The position numbers were made by a program, and so were the translations under genes. 64,000 bases of DNA from ATX-6F1 sp943369485 (GTDB lineage: Bacteria > Cyanobacteriota > Cyanobacteriia > PCC-6307 > Cyanobiaceae). The stretch is taken from NCBI GenBank assembly GCA_943369485.1, contig CALRNH020000006.1, forward strand, positions 124,001-188,000, written 5' to 3'. Shown one piece after another: positions 48,958 through 57,820 of the stretch. Positions within the stretch are counted from its first letter, which is position 1. The number at the start of each line of letters is the position of its first letter. The notes below the pieces were generated by a model. The model was not told the DNA's origin. It saw only the letters and a list, made by a program, of their open reading frames with translations, and did not search any database.

Positions 48958-49950
48958 TTAACCGTCGCCGCGATAGCCCAGCTCCGCCAGTCGCGCCGGG
49001 TTGCGGCGCCAGTTCGGCACCACCTTCACGAACAGTTCCAGATAGACCGGGCCGTCGAACACCTTCTGCATCTGCAGCCGGGCGCCGCTGCCGATGGTCT
49101 TGAGCATGGCGCCGCCCTTGCCGATCAGGATCCCCTTCTGGCTGGAGCGCTCCACCAGCACCGTGGCCAGCACGGCGGTGCGGGGGCCGTCGTCGACGAT
49201 GCGATCAATGCTCACCGCCACCGAGTGGGGCACCTCCTCGCGGGTGTGGTGCAGCACCTGCTCGCGGATCAGCTCCGAGAGCAGCAACTGCTCCGGCTGG
49301 TCGCTGACCGCATCGGCGGGGTAGAGGTGGGGGCCGAGGGGAAGCTCGGCCGCCAGGGCCGCCACCAGGGTGTCCGTGCCTGCGCCGGTAAGGGCACTCA
49401 CGGGGTGCAGGGGCCAGCTCAGGGGGGGCCTTTGCTGCGGCGTTGCGAAATCCCTCCGCCCCGCCAAGAGATCCCGGTAGCTCTCCATCAGGGCCTCGGC
49501 CCGCTCCGGCTCCACCAGGTCGAGCTTGTTGAGGGCCAGGTGCACCGGTGCGCGGGCCTGGCGCAGCAGCTCAACGATGAAGTCGTCACCACGGCCTGCC
49601 GGTTCGCTGCCATCCACGAGCAGCAGCACCACGTCCACCTCACCGATGGCGCCCCGGGCGCTCTGCACCAGGCGTTCGCCCAGCAGGTGGTGGGGCTTGT
49701 GGATCCCCGGGGTGTCCAGCAGCACCATCTGGGCGCTGGGGGTGGTGAGGATGGCCCGCAGGCGGTTGCGGGTGGTCTGGGCCACGGGCGAGGTGATCGC
49801 CACCTTCTCGCCCACCAGCTGGTTGAGCAGAGTGGATTTGCCCACGTTCGGCCGGCCGATCAGGGCCACGAAGCCGGAGCGGAAGCCGGGGGGGCTGCTG
49901 GGGAAGGATCCCGCCGCGAACGCTTCGGGCAGTTGATCGTGGAACTCCAT
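48958..49950 (-). CDS. era: GTPase Era
   Basis: Era is a GTPase that binds 16S rRNA and helps 30S assembly. The 330-residue protein has G1 GRPNVGKSTLL, G3 DTPGIHKPHHLLGE, G4 NKLD in LALNKLDLV, and a C-terminal KH domain with SSQKGILIGKGGAMLK. I start at ATG 49950 (MEFHDQLPEAF); the frame is open to 49992, overlapping the divergent gene. It leads the minus-strand run era-lyase-trmD-ispF-larB. Confidence 0.95.
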   Translation of the reverse strand: MEFHDQLPEAFAAGSFPSSPPGFRSGFVALIGRPNVGKSTLLNQLVGEKVAITSPVAQTTRNRLRAILTTPSAQMVLLDTPGIHKPHHLLGERLVQSARGAIGEVDVVLLLVDGSEPAGRGDDFIVELLRQARAPVHLALNKLDLVEPERAEALMESYRDLLAGRRDFATPQQRPPLSWPLHPVSALTGAGTDTLVAALAAELPLGPHLYPADAVSDQPEQLLLSELIREQVLHHTREEVPHSVAVSIDRIVDDGPRTAVLATVLVERSSQKGILIGKGGAMLKTIGSGARLQMQKVFDGPVYLELFVKVVPNWRRNPARLAELGYRGDG

Positions 49951-49979
49951 AGCCTTCACACTGCCAGTCCAATGGCCCG

Positions 49980-50507
49980 ATGACCGATACAACAGCCCCC
50001 GCCCTGCCGAGCTTCCCCCAGGCGATGGAGATCGCCGGCCAGTGGCTGGCGATCTGGGAGCGGGGCGAGCTCAGTGATGAGGTGCTCGCCGATCGGGTGG
50101 GGGAGCTGGTGGCCAGCCTCGATGGCGCCCGGGGCTTCTTCGTGGTGGCCCTGGCTGGTGACAGCCCGCTGCTGGACCGGCTGCCGGAACCCCTGGTGCT
50201 GAGCCTGCGCGGCGCCGGGGAACTGGTGGTGGACCTCACGGCCCGCAACCTGGCGATGAGCACCGCCATGGCAGTGCATCACGGCCGCACGGGCGACCCC
50301 GCCCAGCAGGCTGGATCGAAGCGGGTGCAGGTCCGCTGCACGGAGCTGCTGCGGCTGCTGGAGCCTGGGGCGGTGAAGGGGCGACTGGAGCGCCTGCTGG
50401 CAGCCACCGCAGGCAGCGGCGATGACGTGGCTTTCCTGGAGCGTTGGGGCTACGACGGAGACCAGAAAGCCGCCATCGCGGCGGCGATCGATGCGGTGGC
50501 GGAGTGA
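49980..50507 (+). CDS. Conserved cyanobacterial protein, unassigned
   Basis: A 175-residue soluble protein: ALPSFPQAMEIAGQWLAIWE, LADRVGELVASLDGARGFFV, VVALAGDSPLLDRLPEPLVL and AVKGRLERLLAATAGSGDDV. The pattern is familiar from uncharacterised proteins encoded next to era in picocyanobacteria, but no function can be given. It diverges from era with 29 bases between starts. A terminator oriented for the opposite strand follows. Confidence 0.68.
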   Translation: MTDTTAPALPSFPQAMEIAGQWLAIWERGELSDEVLADRVGELVASLDGARGFFVVALAGDSPLLDRLPEPLVLSLRGAGELVVDLTARNLAMSTAMAVHHGRTGDPAQQAGSKRVQVRCTELLRLLEPGAVKGRLERLLAATAGSGDDVAFLERWGYDGDQKAAIAAAIDAVAE

Positions 50508-50556
50508 CGGCTTCGGGTGGGCGGAGGCTCCAGCCGCCCCACGGCACCAGGCCATG

Positions 50557-50581
50557 AAAAAGCGCCCCAACTAGGGGGCGC
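50557..50581 (-). terminator. Intrinsic terminator of the Bax inhibitor-1-like gene
   Basis: On the minus strand GCGCCCC and GGGGCGC form a 7-bp GC stem with a 6-base loop, followed by TTTTT. It lies 23 bases after the stop of the Bax inhibitor-1-like gene. Confidence 0.8.
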
Positions 50582-50604
50582 CTGAAAGGAATGGATCAGC
50601 GGCT

Positions 50605-51339
50605 TCATTCGCGGCGGCCACCGCCGTTGAGGGCAATGATCAGCCGCAGGATGAAGATGAACAGGTTGATGTAGGTGAGGTACATGCCCAGGGCGCCGGC
50701 CAGGTACTGGTCGTCGCTGTAGGTGCGGGGCATCGTGTAGAAGTCGACGAACGCCGCTCCCACGAACAGCACCGTGCCGAAGCCGGCGATCAGCAGCTCC
50801 ATGCCGCCGCCCCCGAAGCCGGGCACGAAGATGCCGCCCACCACCTGCACCACCATGGCGATCAGCAGGCCGAGGATTCCCAGGCCCACCACGGCGCTGA
50901 GCGATTGCCCGACGCTGTCGCTCATGCGCCGGCCCAGGAATGAGGCGATCACGAAGGTGATGCCGGTAGCCAGGGCCGCCACGCCGATGGCACCGATACC
51001 GGCGGTGCCGATGGCCAGGGCGACAATGCCACTGAGGGTGAAGCCTGTCAGCAGGCTGTAGAGGGTGAGAAGGGGCAGGGCCGTGCCGCTGTTCCCCTTC
51101 AGGGCCACGTTCTGGGCCACGAAGAAGAGGATGAAGTTGCCGATCAGGGCTACCCAGAACAGTGGCTGGAACAGGGCCGGGCTCGTGGCCAGCAGGGCCA
51201 GGCCCCCGGCCACACCGCCGGCGGTGAGCACCATGCCGCCGCCCACGTAGGGCAGGGCCTTGTTCACCACATTTGGACCGACCAACGCGCTGCTCTGGGC
51301 CTCGCGGATGGCTTGCTGAAAATTGCTGCTGGCCGGCAT
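50605..51339 (-). CDS. Bax inhibitor-1/YccA family membrane protein
   Basis: A 244-residue protein with seven hydrophobic segments between residues 35 and 235, including GMVLTAGGVAGGLALLATSP, FWVALIGNFILFFVAQNVAL, ALAIGTAGIGAIGVAALATG and LTYINLFIFILRLIIALNGG. The order and the conserved Asp-containing DFYTMPRTYSDDQYLAGAL loop fit the YbhL/YccA branch of the BI-1 family, thought to be calcium-leak or proton-linked channels. It is the last gene of a minus-strand run and has its own terminator. Confidence 0.86.
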   Translation of the reverse strand: MPASSNFQQAIREAQSSALVGPNVVNKALPYVGGGMVLTAGGVAGGLALLATSPALFQPLFWVALIGNFILFFVAQNVALKGNSGTALPLLTLYSLLTGFTLSGIVALAIGTAGIGAIGVAALATGITFVIASFLGRRMSDSVGQSLSAVVGLGILGLLIAMVVQVVGGIFVPGFGGGGMELLIAGFGTVLFVGAAFVDFYTMPRTYSDDQYLAGALGMYLTYINLFIFILRLIIALNGGGRRE

Positions 51340-51406
51340 GGCTCACCAGAGGGTTCGAACCAGTCCATCCTGCCAGTGCAGACAGGGGGGTGGGGTGTGG
51401 TTCTCC

Positions 51407-52393
51407 CTATAAAGCCCGACTGCGGCGACGGTCCCGCTCGGCATAGGCCTGCACCAGGCGCTGAACGAGGGGATGGCGCACCACGTCGGCGGCGCTGAGC
51501 CGGCAGATCGCCACCCCCTCCACCCCCTCGAGTACCTCGGCCGCCTCGATCAGACCGCAGGGCTGCTGGGGCGGCAGGTCGCTCTGGGTGGGATCGCCGG
51601 TGACCACCATGCGCGAGTTCTCCCCCAGGCGGGTGAGCACCATGCGCATCTGGGCCGGTGTGGTGTTCTGGGCCTCATCGAGGATGACGAAGGCATCGGC
51701 GAGGGTGCGGCCGCGCATGTAGGCCAAAGGCGCCACCTCGATCACCCCTTTCTCCAGCAGGGCGGCCGTGCGCTCGCTCCCGAGCAGGGTGTGGAGGGCG
51801 TCATAGAGCGGCCTCAGGTAAGGATCCACCTTCTGTTGCAGATCCCCGGGCAGAAAACCAAGCCGCTCACCCGCCTCCACCGCCGGGCGGGTGAGCACCA
51901 GGCGCTCCACCTTGCGCTCCGTGAGCAGTCGCACGGCCTGCACCGTGGCCAGGAAGGTTTTGCCGGTGCCGGCGGGTCCGAGGGCCAAGGTGAGGTCGTG
52001 GCGTTCCATCGCCTCGACGTAGGCCTTCTGGTTGAGGGTACGGGGGCGCAGCAGCCGGCCGCTCTGACTGCGGGCCAGCACCTGTTGGCCCAGTTGTTGG
52101 TGCTCCTGGCCGCGGCCGGTGTCGAGGGCAGCGAGGGCGGTTTGCAGATCGACGGCGCTGACGGCCTGGCCTTCCTGCCAGAGGGGACGCAGCAACTCCA
52201 CCAGGGCGGCGGCGCGCTCGAGTTGAGAAGGTCGCCCCTGGATCACCAGGGTGAGCCCGCGCAACACCAGGCTGGCGCCGGTGAGAGCGGCGATGCGGTG
52301 CAGGGTGGCTTCGGCCTCACCCGCCAGCGCCAGGGCCGCCCCCCCGTCGCTCAGGTCAAGACGGAAGGCGGAGAGGCCGTCGGCCCCAGCCAT
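51407..52393 (-). CDS. PhoH-like ATPase
   Basis: A 328-residue protein of the PhoH/YbeZ family, P-loop ATPases linked to RNA metabolism and ribosome maturation. An N-terminal KH-like region (residues 20-75, LTLVIQGRPSQLERAAALVE) precedes the ATPase domain with Walker A GPAGTGKTFLATVQAV near residue 137 and Walker B AFVILDEAQNTTPAQMRMVL. MVVTGDPTQSDLP follows. It lies 11 bases after rpsP and upstream of the BI-1 gene on the same strand. Confidence 0.9.
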   Translation of the reverse strand: MAGADGLSAFRLDLSDGGAALALAGEAEATLHRIAALTGASLVLRGLTLVIQGRPSQLERAAALVELLRPLWQEGQAVSAVDLQTALAALDTGRGQEHQQLGQQVLARSQSGRLLRPRTLNQKAYVEAMERHDLTLALGPAGTGKTFLATVQAVRLLTERKVERLVLTRPAVEAGERLGFLPGDLQQKVDPYLRPLYDALHTLLGSERTAALLEKGVIEVAPLAYMRGRTLADAFVILDEAQNTTPAQMRMVLTRLGENSRMVVTGDPTQSDLPPQQPCGLIEAAEVLEGVEGVAICRLSAADVVRHPLVQRLVQAYAERDRRRSRAL

Positions 52394-52404
52394 GGGGGGG
52401 CTGG

Positions 52405-52833
52405 TCAGGCTTCTGTGGCGGCTGGCTCAGCTTCGCTGGCGGCAGCAGCCGCTTCAGCGGCTTTGGCTTCGGCCGCTGCCGCTGCAGCCGTCTCAGCGGC
52501 CTTGGCTGCTGCGGCGTCCTTGGCCGCAGCCTTGGCAGCGGCGTCGCGGGCCTCGGCCTGCTTCAGCTTTCCGACGGTTTCGGCATGACGGATGGTTTTC
52601 TCCACCAGCCCGGCCTTCTCCAGAAGGGTGCGCACGGTGTCGGTGGGTTGGGCGCCCTGCCCCAGGCGCACACGGATTGCCTCGGTGTTGAGCCGGGTCT
52701 CGTCGGTGCGGGGGTTGTAGTAGCCCAGCTCCTCAAGGGGACGTCCGTCGCGGCGGGAGGTGCTGTTGGTGGCCACCAGGCGGAAGCTCGCTTCCCGCTT
52801 CTTGCCAAACCGCTTCAGGCGGAGCTTGATCAT
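52405..52833 (-). CDS. rpsP: 30S ribosomal protein S16 with long alanine-rich tail
   Basis: S16 is needed for 30S assembly. Residues 1-80 are canonical: MIKLRLKRFGKKREASFRLV, RRDGRPLEELGYYNPRTDET and IRVRLGQGAQPTDTVRTLLE. The remaining 60 residues are an Ala/Lys/Glu-rich helix that many picocyanobacterial S16 proteins carry in some length. I start at the family's MIKLRL (52833); the frame is open 54 bases further. It lies between ffh and the PhoH gene. Confidence 0.95.
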   Translation of the reverse strand: MIKLRLKRFGKKREASFRLVATNSTSRRDGRPLEELGYYNPRTDETRLNTEAIRVRLGQGAQPTDTVRTLLEKAGLVEKTIRHAETVGKLKQAEARDAAAKAAAKDAAAAKAAETAAAAAAEAKAAEAAAAASEAEPAATEA

Positions 52834-52917
52834 CGTGGCCTTGCCTTGCTTGCTGGAGGAGGAAACGGCGGTGAAATCACGCGCCAAACGTCAACGATAC
52901 CCTGCGGCCTGACCGCC

Positions 52918-54402
52918 TCAGAGCTGCCCGAAACCCTTGCGTTTCTTGGCCGGTTTGGGGGTGCGTGGCGCGGCGCCGCCCCGGGCGGGCGCCCCCGGCT
53001 GGCCTGGAAATCCCCCCAGCCCTGGCAGGCCGCCGCCCATTCCGGGGAACCCTCCGGGCATTCCCGGGAAGCCACCGCCCATCCCCGGCAGGCCCCCACC
53101 CAGACCGCCACGGCTCATCTGCTGCATGAAGCCGCGCATTTTCTGAAAATCGGCGAGCACCTTGTCCACGTCGGCGGGGGTGTGGCCACTGCCGGCGGCG
53201 ATGCGCCGTCGCCTGGATGGCTGGGCCGCCAGCAATTCCGGCTGTTGACGTTCGGCGGCGGTCATCGAGCCGATCATCGCCTCAATCTTCTTGAGCTGGG
53301 CTTCCCCCTGCTTGAGCATGCCGTCGTCGATCTTGTTCATGCCCGGGATCATCTTCATCAGGCCCCCGAGTGAGCCCATGCGCTTGATCAGGCGCATCTG
53401 CTGAACGAAATCGGAGAAGTCGAAGGTGGCCTCCTGCAGCTTCTGCTGCATGCGCGCCACATCCGCCAGTTCCACCTCCTTGGTGGCCTTCTCCACGAGG
53501 GTGAGCACATCGCCCATGCCGAGGATGCGGCTGGCCATCCGCTCGGGGTGGAAGGGCTGCAGCGCTTCGACCTTCTCGCCGGTGCCGATGAACTTGATCG
53601 GCGCGCCGCTCACCTTGCGGATCGAGAGGGCGGCGCCGCCGCGGCTGTCGCCATCAAGCTTGGTGAGCACCGCTCCGGTGAGCCCCACCTGCTCGTGGAA
53701 GGCGCGGGTGAGATCAGCCGCTTCCTGGCCGATCATCGAATCCACCACCAGCAGCACCTCGTCGGGGGCCACGGCGCTGCGGATGCGCACCATCTCCTCC
53801 ATCATCGCCGTATCGATCTGGAGTCGGCCGGCCGTGTCCACGATCACCGTGTCGAAGCCCTCGGCGCGGCCCTTGGCCACACCGGCGGCGGCGATCTCCT
53901 CCGGCTTGGCCCCTGTGCCGAGGCTGAACACCTCCACGCCGATCTGGCCGCCGAGGGTCTGCAGTTGGTCGATGGCGGCAGGCCGGTAGACGTCGGCGGC
54001 CACCAGCAGGGTGCGGCGGCCCTGTTCCTTGAGGTGAAGCCCCAGCTTGGCGGTGGCGGTGGTCTTGCCGGCGCCCTGGAGGCCCGCCATCAACACCACC
54101 GTGGGGGCGGTCTCAGCCTGGGCCAGGGGGGCATTGGCGCCGCCCATCACCTCCACCAGGGCCTCATGCACCAGCTGGATGAACTTCTGGTCGGGATTGA
54201 TGCCGCGCACCACTTCGGCGCCCAGGGCCCGGGTGCGCACATCGGCGATGAACTCCTTGACCACCGCCAGGCTGACGTCGGCCTCCAGCAGGGCCCTGCG
54301 CACCTCCTTGAGGGCCCCGTCCACGTTCGATTCGGTGATCGTGGCCTGGCCCCTGAGGCCTTTGACCGCCTCCTCGAAACGTTGGGAGAGTTCGTCGAAC
54401 AT
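52918..54402 (-). CDS. ffh: Signal recognition particle protein Ffh
   Basis: Ffh binds signal sequences and 4.5S RNA and delivers ribosomes to FtsY. The 494-residue protein has the N domain (MFDELSQRFEEAVKGLRGQA), the G domain with MAGLQGAGKTTATAKL, DTAGRLQID and TKLDGDSRGG, and the M domain with MQQKLQEATFDFSDFVQQMR and the RNA-binding SRRRRIAAGSG. The end is a Gly/Met/Pro-rich tail of imperfect repeats. ATG 54402 is chosen because upstream sequence is unlike Ffh. Confidence 0.96.
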   Translation of the reverse strand: MFDELSQRFEEAVKGLRGQATITESNVDGALKEVRRALLEADVSLAVVKEFIADVRTRALGAEVVRGINPDQKFIQLVHEALVEVMGGANAPLAQAETAPTVVLMAGLQGAGKTTATAKLGLHLKEQGRRTLLVAADVYRPAAIDQLQTLGGQIGVEVFSLGTGAKPEEIAAAGVAKGRAEGFDTVIVDTAGRLQIDTAMMEEMVRIRSAVAPDEVLLVVDSMIGQEAADLTRAFHEQVGLTGAVLTKLDGDSRGGAALSIRKVSGAPIKFIGTGEKVEALQPFHPERMASRILGMGDVLTLVEKATKEVELADVARMQQKLQEATFDFSDFVQQMRLIKRMGSLGGLMKMIPGMNKIDDGMLKQGEAQLKKIEAMIGSMTAAERQQPELLAAQPSRRRRIAAGSGHTPADVDKVLADFQKMRGFMQQMSRGGLGGGLPGMGGGFPGMPGGFPGMGGGLPGLGGFPGQPGAPARGGAAPRTPKPAKKRKGFGQL

Positions 54403-54424
54403 GGGCGAAGAATTTGGTGTCGGA

Positions 54425-56536
54425 TCAGGCCAAGGGGCGGAAGTAGACCAGCTTCCAGGTCTTGCCGTCACGGCCGAACACATACCTATTCGATCGGCTG
54501 CCCTGGGGAGTTCGCACCAGCACCTTGCCCTGGCGGTTGCGCAGCTCATCGCTGTAGCTCAGTTCCACCTCTGCTTCGATCCGGTTGGCTGAGCGGCTGG
54601 TGACCGTGAAGCGACGCACGCTGGAGTCGATCGTCTGGGTGAGGCCTTCCGCTTCATCCGCGCGGCGCTGGCGCCTGAGCTGCTCCACCTGGGGAGCGCG
54701 CGCGAGTTGGTCGAGGGGCAGATCGGCGCTGCCCCCGGCAAGGAGGGAGGACTTGGCCTTCAGCCAGGCCTCCAGCAGGGCCTGCAATTCCTCAGGAGTG
54801 GGCGCGTCGCTCACCAGGGGCAGGCTGGCTGGCAAGGGAGGGACGGGCTTCGCGCTGGGGGGTGGGGCCAGGGGTGCGGGCTGGGGAGCGGGCTGGGCCA
54901 GCGGCGGCGAGATCAAGCTGGAGGGGGGTCTGGCCTCGGGCGTACCGGCGCTCAGCCGCTGGCGCAGCAGGGCCAAGCCACCGGCGGCCACGCCCAAGGC
55001 CAGCAGGGTCAAGGCGGCGGGGCGGCCCCAGGGGGGAAGCTCCGGCCAGTTCAACGAGGCCCGGCTGAAGGCCGGCCGCTTCATTGGCGGCAGGCGCAGA
55101 TCGGGAGGGCGCCAGGCGCTGATCGCCTGGAGCGGTCGGCCCCACTGGGGCCACGACCACTGGGGCCACTGCCACTGGGGCCATGACGGCCAGTCCAGTT
55201 CGTCCTCGAGCTCGTCCTCCTCGGTCCCTTGCTCCGGAGCCGTGCGGGCCACGGCAGCATCTTCACCGCTGCCGAGCCCTGAGATCGCCGGCGACCAGTC
55301 CGCCAGGATGTTGGGGGCCTCAGCGAAGCCGCCGGCGGCTGCTCCCCCCTCGCCGCTGCGGAACTGTTTGCGGTCCTCTCGCTCGACATACAGCTGCACG
55401 TCCCGATCCGCGAACCAGGCCTCCAGATCCACCTCCACTTCGATGTCGCGGTAGCCGGGCAACACCTCACGATCGAGCCAGTCGATGCAGTAGGCGCAGA
55501 GACCGGAGAGGGGTTCCTCCCCCTGCTCGGCGGCCCAGTGACGCAGCTCCTCGCTGGCCCCCTTGGCAAACAGGATCTGGGCGGTCTCCACCTGGCCCAG
55601 CAGCAGCGAGAGGCAAGCCAGATAGGGCTCCATGCCACTCTGCCCGCCGGCGGCCAGGCGCTCGCGGGCGGCGGCGATCCGTTCCGGTTTGCGTTGGCTG
55701 AAACCGGAGGCGGTGAGGGCGTAGCTGGCCAGGAAACCAGCGGTGGGAGAGGACGGCACCGCCCAGTGGCTGAACAGATCCACCTGCTCCTGCACGGTCA
55801 GGAACTGGCGAATCTGTTTGAAAAAGGCCTGGAACTCCTCGGCGTTGAAGTCGGGGTCCCCCAGGCCGTCGAGTCCACCCCGTTGCTGCACCAGTTGCTC
55901 CAGGAGTTGGAGGCCCTCCTGGCGCTCGGCCACGGCGGCCAGATCACGGCTGAGGAGATCGAGGATCCGGTAGGGCAGCAGGGCCGTCAGGCTGCGTTCG
56001 ATCGCTTGCCGGGAGGCGGGCAGCTGACCCATGCGCTGCAGCAGCTGCAGCCCCAGCTGCAGGGTCTGAGCGGCGGCCTCGTAGCGGCGTTCCTTGCGGT
56101 AATCCTCGGCGCTGGCCTGGCAGGCAAGGGCCGCCAGCAGGGTCAGGTCGGCTTCACGGCTGCTGCCCAGGGCCGGGGCCTGGGGCGGGTTAAGGCCCCG
56201 GCGGGCGGCTTCGAAGGTTTCCACCCCCTGGCCGGCCTCCAGCAGCAACAGCAGGCCCGCCACCTCCCTGGAGGGGGGCACCTCCAGCCCCGGCACCACG
56301 GAGGCCTCCGCGACCGACAGGTTGGTGAGCTCGGACTCATAGCGGGCCCGTCGCTCAGCGTCGCTGAGCAGATCGGCACTGTTGCGCAACAGCTCAGCCC
56401 TGGCCTGAAGGGTCTCCTGGGTGAAGCCCTGGTCGGGGGGGCGATCGAGCCGCAGCTTCAAGGTGTGCAGCACGGTCTGTGCGTCCGCGGCCGGGCTGAC
56501 ACCGAGAAGGCGGAAATGGTCGATCGGCAGTTCCAA
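54425..56536 (-). CDS. Cell division protein Ftn2/ZipN (ARC6 family)
   Basis: ZipN anchors FtsZ to the membrane and is the ancestor of plant ARC6. The 703-residue protein has an N-terminal J-like domain (LPIDHFRLLGVSPAADAQTV to LLSDAERRARYESEL), a long helical region, and a Trp/Pro/Gln segment near residue 465 (WPSWPQWQWPQWSWPQWG). One membrane helix follows near 555 (PAALTLLALGVAAGGLALL), then a Pro-rich linker and the C-terminal IMS domain (RIEAEVELSYSDELRNRQGK to TWKLVYFRPLA). It diverges from pdhA and precedes ffh. Confidence 0.86.
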   Translation of the reverse strand: MELPIDHFRLLGVSPAADAQTVLHTLKLRLDRPPDQGFTQETLQARAELLRNSADLLSDAERRARYESELTNLSVAEASVVPGLEVPPSREVAGLLLLLEAGQGVETFEAARRGLNPPQAPALGSSREADLTLLAALACQASAEDYRKERRYEAAAQTLQLGLQLLQRMGQLPASRQAIERSLTALLPYRILDLLSRDLAAVAERQEGLQLLEQLVQQRGGLDGLGDPDFNAEEFQAFFKQIRQFLTVQEQVDLFSHWAVPSSPTAGFLASYALTASGFSQRKPERIAAARERLAAGGQSGMEPYLACLSLLLGQVETAQILFAKGASEELRHWAAEQGEEPLSGLCAYCIDWLDREVLPGYRDIEVEVDLEAWFADRDVQLYVEREDRKQFRSGEGGAAAGGFAEAPNILADWSPAISGLGSGEDAAVARTAPEQGTEEDELEDELDWPSWPQWQWPQWSWPQWGRPLQAISAWRPPDLRLPPMKRPAFSRASLNWPELPPWGRPAALTLLALGVAAGGLALLRQRLSAGTPEARPPSSLISPPLAQPAPQPAPLAPPPSAKPVPPLPASLPLVSDAPTPEELQALLEAWLKAKSSLLAGGSADLPLDQLARAPQVEQLRRQRRADEAEGLTQTIDSSVRRFTVTSRSANRIEAEVELSYSDELRNRQGKVLVRTPQGSRSNRYVFGRDGKTWKLVYFRPLA

Positions 56537-56642
56537 CCGCGGGGCACAGGTGGCACGCGACTGTAGGCAGTGTCAGTGGTTTTGACCGCCAAATGCGGAC
56601 GGACCCCGTACAGTCAGCCTCACCCGATCAGCCTCCTCCGCC

Positions 56643-57749
56643 ATGACCCAGGAGATCGTTGCCCCGGTTCAGGTCGGCGGAGCCACAGGTACGGCGGGTT
56701 CCGCTGCGGCCGCCGGCAGCCATGCGGAGCGTCTGGCGGCGCTCTATCCCGCCGGCCCCACCAGTGTCAGCCGCGGGGATGGGCTGGTGCTCTACCGCGA
56801 CATGACCCTGGGGCGACGCTTCGAGGACAAGTGCGCCGAGATGTACTACCGCGGCAAGATGTTTGGCTTCGTGCATCTCTACAACGGCCAGGAGGCCGTG
56901 AGCACGGGCGTGATCAAGGCGATGAAGGCCCAGCACGACTGGTTCTGCAGCACCTATCGCGATCACGTGCATGCCTTGAGTGCCGGTGTGCCAGCCCGGG
57001 AGGTGATGAGTGAGCTGTTCGGCAAGGCCACAGGCTGCAGCAAGGGGCGTGGCGGTTCCATGCACCTGTTCTCCAAGGAGCATCATCTGCTCGGTGGCTA
57101 TGCCTTCATAGGCGAGGGCATTCCGGTGGCCCTCGGCGCCGCCTTCACCAGTCGCTACAAGCGTGACGCCCTTGGGGATGCCTCCAGCGACGCGGTGACA
57201 GCCGCTTTCTTCGGCGATGGCACCTGCAACAACGGGCAATTCTTCGAATGTCTGAACATGGCGGCCCTCTGGAAACTGCCGATCCTGTTCGTGGTCGAGA
57301 ACAACAAGTGGGCGATCGGGATGGCCCACGACCGGGCCACCAGCGATCCGGAGATCTGGCGCAAGGCCGCCGCCTTCGGCATGGCCGGTGAGGAAGTGGA
57401 TGGCATGGATGTGCTGGCGGTGCGGGCCGCGGCCCAGCGGGCGATCGAGCGGGCCCGCGCCGGCGAAGGCCCCACCGTGCTGGAGTGCCTCACCTACCGC
57501 TTCCGCGGCCACTCCCTGGCCGACCCGGACGAACTGCGCAGCGAGGCCGAGAAGGCCTTCTGGGCCGAACGCGATCCGATCAAGGCCCTGGGCGCTCACC
57601 TGCAGGAGCACGATCTCGCCAGTGCCGAGGAGCTCAAGGCGATCGAGAAGGAGATCGATGCCGAAGTGGCCGATGCGGTCAGCTTTGCTTTGGCGGCCCC
57701 TGAGCCCGACCCCTCCGAGCTCACCCGCTACATCTGGGCCGAAGACTGA
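56643..57749 (+). CDS. pdhA: Pyruvate dehydrogenase E1 component, alpha subunit
   Basis: E1-alpha decarboxylates pyruvate with thiamine diphosphate and acetylates E2. The 368-residue protein begins with an Ala/Gly-rich stretch, then RGDGLVLYRDMTLGRRFEDK and FVHLYNGQEAVSTGV. The ThDP/Mg motif is FFGDGTCNNGQFFECLNMAA and the phosphorylation-loop region reads YRFRGHSLADPDELR. The sequence is of the cyanobacterial/plastid type. E2 (pdhC) is far upstream in the window. It is divergent from ftn2 with 106 bases between starts. Confidence 0.95.
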   Translation: MTQEIVAPVQVGGATGTAGSAAAAGSHAERLAALYPAGPTSVSRGDGLVLYRDMTLGRRFEDKCAEMYYRGKMFGFVHLYNGQEAVSTGVIKAMKAQHDWFCSTYRDHVHALSAGVPAREVMSELFGKATGCSKGRGGSMHLFSKEHHLLGGYAFIGEGIPVALGAAFTSRYKRDALGDASSDAVTAAFFGDGTCNNGQFFECLNMAALWKLPILFVVENNKWAIGMAHDRATSDPEIWRKAAAFGMAGEEVDGMDVLAVRAAAQRAIERARAGEGPTVLECLTYRFRGHSLADPDELRSEAEKAFWAERDPIKALGAHLQEHDLASAEELKAIEKEIDAEVADAVSFALAAPEPDPSELTRYIWAED

Positions 57750-57820
57750 GGCCGCTTCACCCGTTCGCCCGCGGCAGTTGGTCGAAGCCGCCGATCAAAG
57801 CAGCCGATCGCAGCAAGCGA

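Noticed and set aside
52960..53110. Repeats of CCGGGCATTCCCGGG type near the ffh 3' end
   Set aside because: They encode the Gly/Met/Pro tail normal for Ffh, not an independent repeat element.
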